From: AWTP1-13 sp963775835
Lineage (GTDB): Bacteria; Pseudomonadota; Alphaproteobacteria; Rhizobiales; Hyphomicrobiaceae
Reading direction: 5' to 3'
DNA length: 64,000 nt
Assembly: GCA_963775835.1 (NCBI GenBank)
Contig: CAVZKV010000007.1
Coordinates: 82,796-146,795, forward strand
Shown here: piece by piece, positions 52,919-61,805 of the stretch
Position numbering within the stretch: position 1 is the first letter of the stretch
Layout: every line of letters starts with the position of its first letter
Notes under the pieces: model-generated
Seen by the model: only the letters and a program-made list of their open reading frames with translations
Database searches by the model: none
Told to the model about the DNA's origin: nothing
Position numbers and translations under genes: made by a program

Positions 52919-54341
52919 GCGCGGCACCCAGTTCGGTAAAGGCAAAACGAGCAATGATTGAGGCACCGCTGGCAGGGTCGGTCTTTACTTCGAATGTTCC
53001 GCCCCACGATTCTACGCGATCGCGCAGACTGGTGACACTGCGCAAAAAGGCCTCTTGCTGCCCGCTCTGGTTTGGTTGCCCCGTAATCACTTCGATGCCG
53101 ATCGCTTCGCCATCGCGACTGGCGCGCACCACATGCTCACCGCCCGTCGCATAATGCGACGCCCTGTCGAGCCCCTCTTGGGCAAAACGGTAAAGACAGG
53201 TCTTCAACTGCCCATGCACGTCCGCCGTGGCGACACCGCCTGCGTCACAGCGAACGGGCCGACCGGTTTTGCGTGCATGGCGGCGGGCGGCCATGCACAC
53301 CGAATCGGCCAGCGAAAGGTTTTCGATTTCGAACAGGATCAGCTCGGAGGAGACGTTACGCATCTCGTCCAAGGTTTTGCCCAGCGCCTGGCGAATGATT
53401 TCGATGTCCTCAACGTGCGTGGGAGGCACCTGATGCCCGCCTGTAAACGCCGATGCACACACGGCCTCGATCTTCAGGAGCGCGAGACTGATGAGTTGCA
53501 CCGGCCCTGAGTAGAGCTCGGTGCCGATGCGGCGAAGATTGTGCTCATTGTTTTCATTGGCGCCACGCGCGGCACGCCGAAGGCGCCGCTGTTCCCCCTC
53601 GACGTCCGCTTTCATGCGTAGCAACTCGCAGATTTGGCTAGCGAGTGAATTTTGCTTGCGCCGCGCACTGCGCATTACCCCTAGGAGCAGCAGACCGATG
53701 CCCAGTGTCGAGGCACCGATCAAAAGCCAGGCGAAGGCCTGCGCGGTTAGGATGCGCGTCTCGAGCTCGGCGGCAGCCTCATAGGTCTCGATCAGGGCAA
53801 TGATACGCCCCGTGCCACGCTCGCGGACCGGAGCGTAGACTTCCAGAATGGGCAGTGGAACATCGAAGATCTGCTCATCGTCCTCGTCGATTTGGTTGAA
53901 TTCCCCGGTCACATGGCCGGACCACGCAAGTTCGCTCTCTGGGGTACTGGGAAAGGACTTGCCGATGGCCATCTTGTCGTTGCTGAAGACGATGGTCTGC
54001 CCCACCCAGATGCGAACACCGACCAGAGGTCGCCCTGCCGCGGCCGGCGACAGCAGCTTGCTCATTTCGGCTTGGGTGGCCGCCGAAAGCGTTGTGCGCG
54101 TGGCCAGCTCCTGCGCCAACGGCGCAACGAAGCTGTCCATGTACAAGGCCGTCGCCGCCGCAGCCTTGTGTACGAGGTTATCCTTGATGTGGGCGGCAAC
54201 GAATAGCCCGAGACACCCCATGCCGCAGACGAGCGCCGCGATGGTCGCACTCGCGAGCGTGCGGTCCGAGACGAACGTGTTCCAACACCCGCGCAAGGGC
54301 GTTTGGCGCAAACGCACTGCCATAGAACCCAACGACTGCAT
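52911..54341 (-). CDS. Sensor kinase-like protein without the phosphoacceptor His (NarX/DegS type)
   Basis: Membrane sensor of 476 residues: helix 1 at about 30-52, a periplasmic domain of 150 residues, helix 2 at about 205-223, then a HisKA_3-type helical domain. Where relatives have E-L-H-D-G-P-x-Q, this has E-L-Y-S-G-P-V-Q: Tyr277 replaces the His (codon TAC, bases 53513-53511), and Ser replaces the Asp. The ATPase domain is also worn: the usual EALxNA is EGLDRA and no DxGxG is present, but the C-terminal RDRVESWGGTFEV is kept. It should bind ligand and dimerise but not autophosphorylate in the standard way. Its regulator, Glu at the Asp site, follows directly. Confidence 0.9.
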   Translation of the reverse strand: MQSLGSMAVRLRQTPLRGCWNTFVSDRTLASATIAALVCGMGCLGLFVAAHIKDNLVHKAAAATALYMDSFVAPLAQELATRTTLSAATQAEMSKLLSPAAAGRPLVGVRIWVGQTIVFSNDKMAIGKSFPSTPESELAWSGHVTGEFNQIDEDDEQIFDVPLPILEVYAPVRERGTGRIIALIETYEAAAELETRILTAQAFAWLLIGASTLGIGLLLLGVMRSARRKQNSLASQICELLRMKADVEGEQRRLRRAARGANENNEHNLRRIGTELYSGPVQLISLALLKIEAVCASAFTGGHQVPPTHVEDIEIIRQALGKTLDEMRNVSSELILFEIENLSLADSVCMAARRHARKTGRPVRCDAGGVATADVHGQLKTCLYRFAQEGLDRASHYATGGEHVVRASRDGEAIGIEVITGQPNQSGQQEAFLRSVTSLRDRVESWGGTFEVKTDPASGASIIARFAFTELGAAHG

Positions 54342-54609
54342 CGGTTGCCTCCGGCTTACCTGACACGAGATTGAACTCGCGTTAGCAACCCGCCTAGGGC
54401 CTTGGGTGCCTCACAAAAGGTCCCATCGGAAAGCGCGAACGGCGATCGGCATTTACGCCTTTTGCTTTTGCCGCGCCACCCGGCCTTTAGGACTAGCTCG
54501 GGCGGCAAGGCAAGCCCGGCACTGCCAAGCTTGCCCTTCCGCTCCGGCAGGGACGCTCGCCCTAAAAACGAGGCCTGCCCGGGGGCCGAACCTCGCCAAA
54601 CGGGCCTCC

Positions 54610-54636
54610 GGAGCCCTAAATAGTGGAGCCCTAAAT
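54610..54636. repeat. 12-bp direct repeat GGAGCCCTAAAT
   Basis: Two identical copies, 54610-54621 and 54625-54636, three bases apart, just at the end of the RTX remnant (whose stop codon lies in the second copy). They may record a small duplication connected with the rearrangement next to it. Confidence 0.6.
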
Positions 54637-54980
54637 GATGATGACGGCTTTCAACGCATTGGCGATGGCCGTCGTCAGCACGCGTTGGTTCTGCAGCTCG
54701 ATTTCCATGTGGACGATACCGTCGCCGGTCGCATCGACCAACACCACCACATCATTACTGGCCGCCGATGTGCGCTCACCTCGCCGTGTCCGGTCGCCGT
54801 GATATTCGTGGCGAACGTGAAGGTGTGGTTGGGGTCGAGACAGATCGATCTAGTCGGCAACCGTTCCTGCAGTGGCGTTCGTTTGCAGGGAGAAGTCCGT
54901 GATGACGTCCCGATTGCCGACGCCGACGCCGCTGTCGGCCGCCGTCTTGAAGATGAACGTGTCCGGTCCGGCGACCGGCG
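54631..54980 (-). pseudogene. C-terminal remnant of an RTX/serralysin-like calcium-binding protein
   Basis: Read on the minus strand from about 54980: GPDTFIFKTAADSGVGVGNRDVITDFS, the typical end of an RTX (serralysin C-terminal) module, then a stop inside ATAGTVAD-stop-IDLS, HTFTFATNITATGHGE in another frame and SNDVVVLVDATGDGIVHMEIELQNQRVLTT in a third, ending at a TAG at 54631. The Gly-Asp repeats expected upstream are absent: at about 54980 the plus-strand sequence is instead a peptide-binding protein. So only the last 100 or so codons remain, with at least two frame breaks. Confidence 0.65.
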
Positions 54981-56514
54981 CCCTCGCCGAGGCACCCAAA
55001 CGCGGCGGCATTCTGACCTACATGATTCCGGCCGACGGCGGGCCCAGCCTCGATGGGCATCGCGAGACCACCTTCGCCGTCGTGCACGCGACGGCACCCT
55101 TCTACAGCGTGCTGATCCGCGTCGATCCAAACAACCCGTCGTCAACCAGCGATTTCGCGTGCGACTTGTGCACCGAAATACCCAAACCAACCGACAATGG
55201 GCTGACCTATACCTTCAAGATCCGAAAGGGCGTGAAATTCCACGACGGTTCCCCGCTCACGGCGCAGGACGTCGCGGCAAGTTGGAACAAGATCGTGCAC
55301 CCGAAGTCCGGCGTTGCCAGCGCGCGCGAAAACAACTTCGTAATGGTCGATACCATTACCGCGCCGGACGACGAGACGGTGCTCTTCAAACTCAAATTTG
55401 CAATCCTCACGTTCCTGCCGGCCTTGGCCGATCCTTATGCCTACATTTATGCCAAGAAAAAACTCGACCAAGACATGCATTGGTACGAGAAGAACATCAT
55501 GGGCTCTGGCCCCTTCAAGCTCACCGAATACCAGGTAGGCCAGTCCATCAAAGGTGAGCGCAACCCCGACTACTACCATCCGGGTCAACCCTACCTCGAC
55601 GGTTTTGTGGCCGTTTTCGCGCCCAAGCAAACGGTACGTACGGACGCGATCAGGGCCGACCGCGCGGCCTTGGAATTCCGGTCATTGCCGCCCTCGGCCA
55701 GGGATCAGCTGTCAAGGAACTTGGCGACAAGGTCAGCGTACAGGAGAGCGACTGGAACTGCGGCAACGTCGTGACCCCGAACCATCAGAAAAAGCCGTTC
55801 GACGACGTGCGGGTGCGCAAGGCGCTGTTCTTGGCCATCGACCAGTGGAAGGGCGCGCAGGCCCTATCGAAGATTGCCATCATCAAGACGGTGGGCGGCA
55901 TTGTCTTTCCCGGCTCGCCCTTGGCCGCGACCAAGGAGGAGCTTCAGCAGATGATCGGATACGGGCCAGATATCGAGAAATCGCGCGCCGAGGCCCGTCG
56001 CCTGCTGAAAGAGGCCGGGCAAGAAAACCCAAGTTTCGAGCGGCTCAACCGCAACGTCGACCAGCCCTATAAGATCGTCGGCACCTGGCTGGTCGACGAA
56101 TGGAGCAAGGTCGGTTTCAAGGCCACACAGAAAGTGGTTCCCACCGGCCCATGGCTCGATGCCATGCGCAGTGGTGACTTTACCGTCGCCCTTGAAGCCA
56201 ACTGCCAGAACGTCGTCAACCCGATCGCCGACGTCGGCCGCTGGCTGCCACACGAGATCCAGCGCGAAAACTACGGATATTTCGCCGATCCGCAAATGGT
56301 CGATATCTACAACCAGATGCTAAGGGAGACCGACGTCAAAAAGGCGCGCGTGTTCATGCGCCAACTTGAGGCCCGGATCAACCAAGAGGCGCATGAGTTG
56401 ATGGTCACTTACTGGTACCGCATCGTGCCGATGCGGTCCTATGTGAAGGGCTGGAAAATCTCGCCGAGCCACTACCTAAATCAGGACCTGGCGAATATCT
56501 GGCTGGACAAATAA
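54980..56514 (+). pseudogene. Oligopeptide/dipeptide-type ABC substrate-binding protein, headless and frameshifted
   Basis: Family SBP_bac_5. Homology starts abruptly at LAEAPKRGGILTYMIPADGGPSLDGHRETTF, a mature N-terminus; the signal peptide is missing and the sequence before it is the RTX remnant. The chain continues with GLTYTFKIRKGVKFHDGSPLTAQDVAASW to about 55710, where one base is missing; restoring a G gives QLVKELGDKVSVQESDWNCGNVVTPNH and the second frame, 55771-56514, which runs to NQDLANIWLDK. The recovered mature protein is about 510 residues. Without the signal it could not be exported. Its stop overlaps the permease start. Confidence 0.82.
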
Positions 56515-57477
56515 TGTATCGCTACATCTTCAAGCGCACTTTACTGGTCATCCCGACGTTACTGGGGGCCGCGGCGCTGGTGTTCGTGCTGATGCGGCTT
56601 ATTCCGGGCGACGTCTGCGTCGTACGCCTGGGCTCGAGCGGGGGCACATTCGATCCCAAGGCGATTGGCTTGTGCCACGCCGAGCTTGGCATGGATCGGC
56701 CTATGATCGTTCAATTCATGGATTTTGTCTGGGGGATCCTGCGACTGGATTTCGGCACATCGATGTGGTCGGGTAATCCGGTGACGACCGAAATCTGGGC
56801 AAATCTCTTTGGAGATCGCCATCCTCGCTACGGTGATTGCCATTGCCATCGCCATTCCGCTCGGCGCGATCTCGGCGGTCAAGCAAAACACTTGGATCGA
56901 CGTCGTGGTGCGCTTGTTCGCCGTTGGCGGTACGGCCACGCCGTCCTTCTGGCTGGGCCTCATGTCGTTGCTGATCGTGCTCAATGTCACGAGTGCGCTA
57001 TTTGGCGCGCCATGGATGCCGCCCATCGAGTACGTACCGATTTGGCAAGACCCGATCCGCAATTTGAGCATGGCGCTGCTGCCGGCGGTCACGGTCGGAT
57101 ATCGCTATGCGGCCGTCAGCATGCGCATGACACGGTCGGCGATGCTTGAAGTGATGCAGGAGGATTACATCCGTACCGCCCGGGCCAAAGGACTGATCAA
57201 CAAGCTCATTATCAATCGTCACGCGCTCAAGAACGCGCTGTTGCCGGTGGTGACGTTGCTCGGCATCGAGTTCGCCTTCTTGATCGGCGGCCCGGTCGTC
57301 ACCGAGCAGGTGTTCAACCTCAATGGCGTCGGTCGGTTGTTTGTACAGGCGGTCCAAAACCAGGACGACACGCTGACACAGGCCCTGGTCATGCTGACCG
57401 TGATCGTTTTCGTCATTAGCAATCTGGTGGTAGACCTGCTCTATGCGTGGCTCGATCCGCGCATCCGCTACAGTTGA
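56514..57477 (+). pseudogene. Dipeptide-type ABC permease, DppB-like, frameshifted
   Basis: The ATG at 56514 overlaps the stop of the binding protein. The first frame gives MYRYIFKRTLLVIPTLLGAAALVFVLMRLIPGD, as in DppB, to about residue 98. At the T-run 56808-56810 there is one T too many; dropping it gives NLLEIAILATVIAIAIAIPLGAI and the normal remainder with the coupling loop DYIRTARAKGLINKLIINRHALKNALLPV and LLYAWLDPRIRYS at the end. The recovered length is about 320 residues. The next permease starts 14 bases downstream. Confidence 0.85.
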
Positions 57478-57667
57478 GCGACGGTGCCGCCATGGTGACC
57501 ACCACTGCGCAGAGGCTGGCTGACGATTTAAGCCCGAAACGCGCGGCCGCCACGCGACGACTGCTGGCCTTTGTCAGAAGCGAGTTTCTGGCCACGCTCG
57601 GCATCGTGCCCTACTTTCCGCACTTCGCGCGTAGCATTTCCGCATAATTCCCGGAACCCTCGCAAAA

Positions 57668-58018
57668 CTAGGGCTCACGCGGTGCTTGGGTATCGATGAG
57701 GCGCTCGGTTGCCGCTTCCCAATCCTTCATGAGCTTCTTCGCGTTGCGATAGTTGGCGATGGCAAGCTCCAGGATTTCGGCCTGCTCGGCGGAGACCGTG
57801 CGATGCACGAGCTTTCCCCCTTTCATATGCCCCCACTCGTAGTAGGGACCGTGGCGCGCGCTCGGATCGTGCGCACAGCGGCAGCCGGGTTTGCCGCACA
57901 CTTTCATGCGCCGCAGGAGAGTGCCTGAGCAGAGGTAGTCCATGGCGCTAAGCGCTGCTCGAATGCGCGCAATGCGTTCGCGCGCTTGCTGGAGGATATC
58001 ATCTCGTCGACGTGGCAT
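57668..58018 (-). CDS. DUF6788-type IS-associated accessory protein
   Basis: A 116-residue protein, divergent from the transposase inside the IS. After a helical start (RRRDDILQQARERIARIRAALSAM) comes the Cys cluster MKVCGKPGCRCAHDPSARHGPYYEWGHMKGGKLVHRTVS, recurrent in proteins next to IS66- and IS1634-like transposases, and an acidic helix. The Cys/His pattern suggests a small metal-binding domain. AGGAG precedes the ATG at 58018. The role in transposition is unknown. Confidence 0.82.
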   Translation of the reverse strand: MPRRRDDILQQARERIARIRAALSAMDYLCSGTLLRRMKVCGKPGCRCAHDPSARHGPYYEWGHMKGGKLVHRTVSAEQAEILELAIANYRNAKKLMKDWEAATERLIDTQAPREP

Positions 58019-58034
58019 GACTCTTGACTACTCC

Positions 58035-58062
58035 TATCTGTCGCTATTACGAGCGACAGATA
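58035..58062. promoter_or_regulatory. Inverted repeat between the divergent IS genes
   Basis: Perfect 11-base arms TATCTGTCGCT and AGCGACAGATA (58035-58045 and 58052-58062) around ATTACG. It lies 17 bases upstream of the accessory gene and 13 bases before the transposase ATG, overlapping both leader regions. It is suited to be an operator for self-control or a hairpin that hides the transposase ribosome site (AGGAAG at about 58065). Confidence 0.6.
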
Positions 58063-58074
58063 ACAGGAAGCAAA

Positions 58075-59765
58075 ATGATTCGCTACGGCCTACACAGCGA
58101 GCGCCTCGGCCCTCTTCCCCTCATCAACCATTTCATCGAGCGCATGGGACTGGAGGACGCGCTGGCGCGGCACGTCCCCTCCGATCAACGCTGCACCGTC
58201 CCTCACGCCCGCGCGCTCGGCGTGCTGTTGCGCTCGATCATCGTCGAAAGAGAGCCGATCTATCGTCAGCAGGAGACCGTCAGTGGCTTTGCCAGCGGCA
58301 TGTTCGGGATCGCCGCCGAGGAGATGGCACACCTCGGCGATGATCGCCTAGGCCGCGCCCTCGACCGGCTATTCGATGCCGATCGAGCCGCGCTCATCAC
58401 CGATGTGGTGTTGGCAGTCGGCCAGCGCTCGCCTTGAAGTTTGACGAGTTTCATAACGACAGCACCACGATCAGCTTCTGCGGCGCCTACCGCGGCGCCT
58501 GGGGCCGCAAGATCCGCGGCCGCACCGCCCCGGCCATCACCTTTGGCCACTCCAAGGCCCACCGCCCCGATCTCAAGCAGCTGTTGTTCGTCCTCACTAT
58601 GGCCGCCGACGGCAATATCCCCGTCGCGTTTCGCTGCAGCGATGGCAACACCAGTGACTCGCGCACCCACATCGAGACCTGGAACACGCTGCGCGCCGTG
58701 GCAGGGCGGGCAGACTTCCTCTACGTCGCCAACTCCAAGCTGTGCTCGCGCGAGAACATGGACCATATCGATCGCGCCGGCGGGCGCTTCGTCACCGTAC
58801 TGCCACGCAGTCGCTCGGAGGACGAAGAGTTTCGCAAGTGGATCCAAACCCATACCCCCGAGTGGACCTGCGTTTGGGATCGCCCTCATCTTCGCTATGC
58901 CGATGGGCCACGCGATCGCTGGTTCGTCTATTCGGCGCCATTGCCGTCGGCGGAAGGCTGGACCGTCGTCTGGATCTGGAGCACGCTGCTCACTCTGCGC
59001 CAAGAGGCGAGGCGACAGCGGAACGTGGCCGCGGCCAACGAAGAGCTCGCCGAATTGCGCGAGCGGCTCGCCGGGCCAAGAACCAGGTTGCGGCGAGCAG
59101 CCGATATCGATTTCCAGATCAAGACAATCCTCGAGAAGCACCACGTCGTTCGCTACATCAAGGTCGAGCGCACCGTACGTGAGGACCATATCTACAAGCA
59201 ATCGCGGCCAGGCCGGCCAGGCCCCGCGACGGCCTATCGCAAGATCAGCAAGCGCCGCTTCGATATCGAATGGAGGATCGACCAGGACGCCATCGCCTAC
59301 GACCACAAGAGCGACGGCATGTATCCGTTGATCACCAACGATCGCAACCTGTCACCGGCCCAGGTCCTCGAGGCCCACAAGGGCCAACCCATGATCGAAA
59401 AGCGCTTCGAGCAAATCAAGTCCGTGCACGAGATTGCCCCGGTGCTGCTCAAGAACGAAGGGCGCATCGAAGCGCTCTTCACCCTCTATTTTCTTGCGCT
59501 CCTCGTGCAGGCCATCATCGAGCGCGAGCTGCGCCTTGCCATGAAGCGCGACAAAATCGCCGAGCTGCCGCTCTATCCCGAGCAGCGCAGCTGCACGCGT
59601 CCCACCACGGAACAAGTCCTGCGTCTGTTCAGCCTTGCCGAGCGGCACCAACTCCTGCAGCACGGCAAGATCGTGCAGGTCTTCGACGTCCAGCTCACCG
59701 ACCTGCAACACCTCGTACTCAAGCTGCTGGGCGTCTCACAGGACGCCTTTCGGCTACCCCGGTAG
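58075..59765 (+). CDS. IS1634-family transposase, in two overlapping frames
   Basis: The first frame (58075-58437) has the DUF4277-like N-domain GLHSERLGPLPLINHFIERMGL, and HLGDDRLGRALDRLFD. The second (58434-59765) carries the DDE core: NDSTTISFCGAY, GHSKAHRPDLKQLLFVLTMAADGNIPVAF, SKLCSRENMDHI and the C-terminal QPMIEKRFEQIKSVHEIAPVLLKNEGRIEALFTLYFLAL. Together they make about 560 residues, normal for one chain. The junction CTCGCCTTGAAG shows a -1 change at a TTGA overlap. It could be a mutation, an error or frameshifted expression; no A6G-type slippery run is present. Confidence 0.88.
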
Positions 59766-60698
59766 CTAGAATTCACCCCAAATTACGCCCTCGACCTGCG
59801 GAAAGTAGGTCGTGCTGGTGCTGGTGATGAGCGTTACCGGTATCTTTGCGGAGTTGATCGCGCCGTACAACCCGACCGCCAATGACTTTGCCGCGATGAT
59901 GGAGGCGCCCGGCTGGGCGCACCCTTTGGGAACGGACCAGTTCGGGCGTGATCTGCTGTCACGGATTATCTACGGCGCACGCACCGCCATGATTGTTGGC
60001 CTCTCCTCCGCCCTGGTGGGAGGCATATGCGGACTGGTGTTGGGCGTCGGCAGCGCGTACTTCGGCGGACGCACGGACCTCATTTTGCAGCGCATATTTG
60101 ATGTCTTAATGGCCTTTCCGCTGATTATTATGGCCCTAGCCGTGGTGGCGATCTTCGGCACCGGCGTTGAGAACGTGATCATCGCCATCACCATTCCGCT
60201 GATCCCACGCTGCGCCCGCGTCGTGCGCTCATCCGCATTGGCGATCCGCGAAGTTCCCTATGTCGACGCGGCCCGCGCTTTGGGGTTCGGCCACCTGCGC
60301 ATTATTCTGGTTCACATGGTGCCCAATGTGATGGCGCCATTCCTGATCATGGTGACGGCATTCGTTGGCCAGGCCATTCTGGCGGAGGCGTCGCTGTCCT
60401 ATCTCGGCCTGGGCGTCCAGGAGCCGGTCCCGGCCTGGGGATTGATGCTACAGGGGGGCGCCGAGGAGTTTGCGACCAGCGCACCCTGGATCGCGATCTT
60501 TCCCGGCCTTGCCATCGTCCTTTCCGTGCTGGGAATTAACCTCATCGGCGATGCCTTGCGAGATCACCTGGATCCCAAGCTGCGCAAGCGATAGGGCGCC
60601 GGCCACGCATGCCGTCCATGCACCGACCCACAATGGCGGGAAGCCTTCTGTCCCCCTCCTAGCCCGCCGGATCTGACGGCGGCGCCAGGCCGCGCGCC

Positions 60699-61064
60699 TC
60701 AAAGCCCGCGCAGTACCTTGAAACCGCCGGTGAACATGCGCTTCATGTCGACGGGTATGTTTTTTGCCAACTCCTTGAAGGCCTCGTCTGCCATGATGGC
60801 CTGGTTGGCGCGGTCGCGATCCGCACGTGAGGGATACACCGCCCACGAGGAGACCACGATCTCGTCACTGCGCAGCTTCACCGCTTGCGGGAAGGACGTC
60901 TCCTTGCCGGGCTTCACATCGTCAGCAAGGCAGTTCACGTACTCGATCGCGCCATGCTTTTTTGCGATGGCGGCCATCTTCTCAGCAAACTTCTTGTAGT
61001 CGTCGATTTGAGCCTTCGAGACCGGCATGACGAAGCTGTCAACATACTTCTCGTGCGTGGCCAT
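60699..61064 (-). CDS. DUF1428 family protein
   Basis: A 121-residue cytoplasmic protein. It begins MATHEKYVDSFVMPVSKAQIDDYKKFAEKMAAIAKKHGAIEYVNCLADDV and contains IVVSSWAVYPSRADRDRANQAIMAD and MFTGGFKVLRGL, the DUF1428 pattern (ferredoxin-like fold). Function unknown; related to small stress proteins of the YbaA type. The start is the ATG at 61064. Convergent with the dead permease. Confidence 0.93.
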   Translation of the reverse strand: MATHEKYVDSFVMPVSKAQIDDYKKFAEKMAAIAKKHGAIEYVNCLADDVKPGKETSFPQAVKLRSDEIVVSSWAVYPSRADRDRANQAIMADEAFKELAKNIPVDMKRMFTGGFKVLRGL

Positions 61065-61274
61065 GGCTTACTCCGATGCTGTTGCTGGACGCATGCCCGG
61101 CCAACGTCTCGCCGCCGCCGGTGTTCCCCATCTGGCCAACGCTGGGGTAGGAATTGTACGGGCTTGCGTCATGTGGAGCTCCTGCTTGTCTCTCGGGGCA
61201 ATGACGCGTGTGGCGTGTGACAGTGGGAACCGATGGCGGCGGCCATCGGTTGTCCTTGAGGGCAAGGATCGCGC

Positions 61275-61691
61275 ATGCAAGGATCACGCATGCCTGGCAA
61301 GCCGGAATCCGATGGGTGTTTGCAGGATCCGGTTGCCGTTGCCCGCGCCTCCTACCAGGCCTATGTCGACAAGGATCGCAGCGCGATCGAGGCGCTCATC
61401 GCCGATGACTTTCGTTTCACGAGTCCCCTCGACAACGGACTTGACCGAGCCACCTACTTTTCGCGATGCTGGCCGAACAGCAAGGCGATCGCGCGTTTCG
61501 ACTTTATCCATCTTGCAACGGAGGGAGACCGCGTCTTCGTCACCTATGAGGCACGCACGGCGCAGGGAAAGCGATTTCGCAACACGGAGATCCTGCGCGT
61601 TCGCAATGGCAAGATCACCGAGGCCGAGGTTTATTTTGGCTGGGACGTGCCGCATGCAGCGACCGGCGGCGGTTTCGTCGAGCGGGAGTGA
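61275..61691 (+). CDS. NTF2-like (SnoaL-type) protein
   Basis: A 138-residue cone-shaped alpha/beta protein (131 from the second ATG at 61290). The fold marks are PVAVARASYQAYVDKDRSAIEALIADDFRFTSPLDNGLDRATYF and RVFVTYEARTAQGKRFRNTEILRVRNGKITEAEVYFGW. Such proteins can be isomerases, hydrolases or ligand carriers. No catalytic pair can be assigned with confidence. It is followed by a VOC protein on the same strand, 114 bases on. Confidence 0.88.
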   Translation: MQGSRMPGKPESDGCLQDPVAVARASYQAYVDKDRSAIEALIADDFRFTSPLDNGLDRATYFSRCWPNSKAIARFDFIHLATEGDRVFVTYEARTAQGKRFRNTEILRVRNGKITEAEVYFGWDVPHAATGGGFVERE

Positions 61692-61805
61692 CGCTTGGCG
61701 TAGCAGCCATTTTGGCAAGCGTTAGACGGCCTACGTTGAGGCTCGTGTCACGGCCGATCGTCAAAAGGCAAACCGTCAGGTCAACTGGAATTATGAGGTG
61801 GCGAC

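Larger units (their letters stand above)
57610..59809 (+). mobile_element. Complete IS1634-type insertion sequence (2.2 kb) with 6-bp target duplication
   Basis: Ends are marked by inverted repeats CCTACTTTCCGCA at 57610-57622 and its complement TGCGGAAAGTAGG at 59797-59809. The target duplication TCGTGC is at 57604-57609 and 59810-59815. The element carries a split transposase on the plus strand and a small DUF6788-type gene on the minus strand, divergent from it. Removal restores the host permease frame, so the insertion is recent on the scale of decay here. Confidence 0.93.
57492..60594 (+). pseudogene. Dipeptide-type ABC permease, DppC-like, split by an IS element
   Basis: The first 38 codons (57492-57605, ending EFLATLGI) are on one side of the insertion; the rest resumes at about 59810 as VLVLVMSVTGIFAELIAPYNPTANDF and runs to LDPKLRKR at 60594. 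Deleting 57610-59809 and one copy of TCGTGC restores the reading frame exactly: TLGIVLVLVMSVTG. The coupling loop YVDAARALGFGHLRIILVHMVPNVM is intact. The recovered length is about 299 residues. No DppD/DppF ATPase gene follows. Confidence 0.92.
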
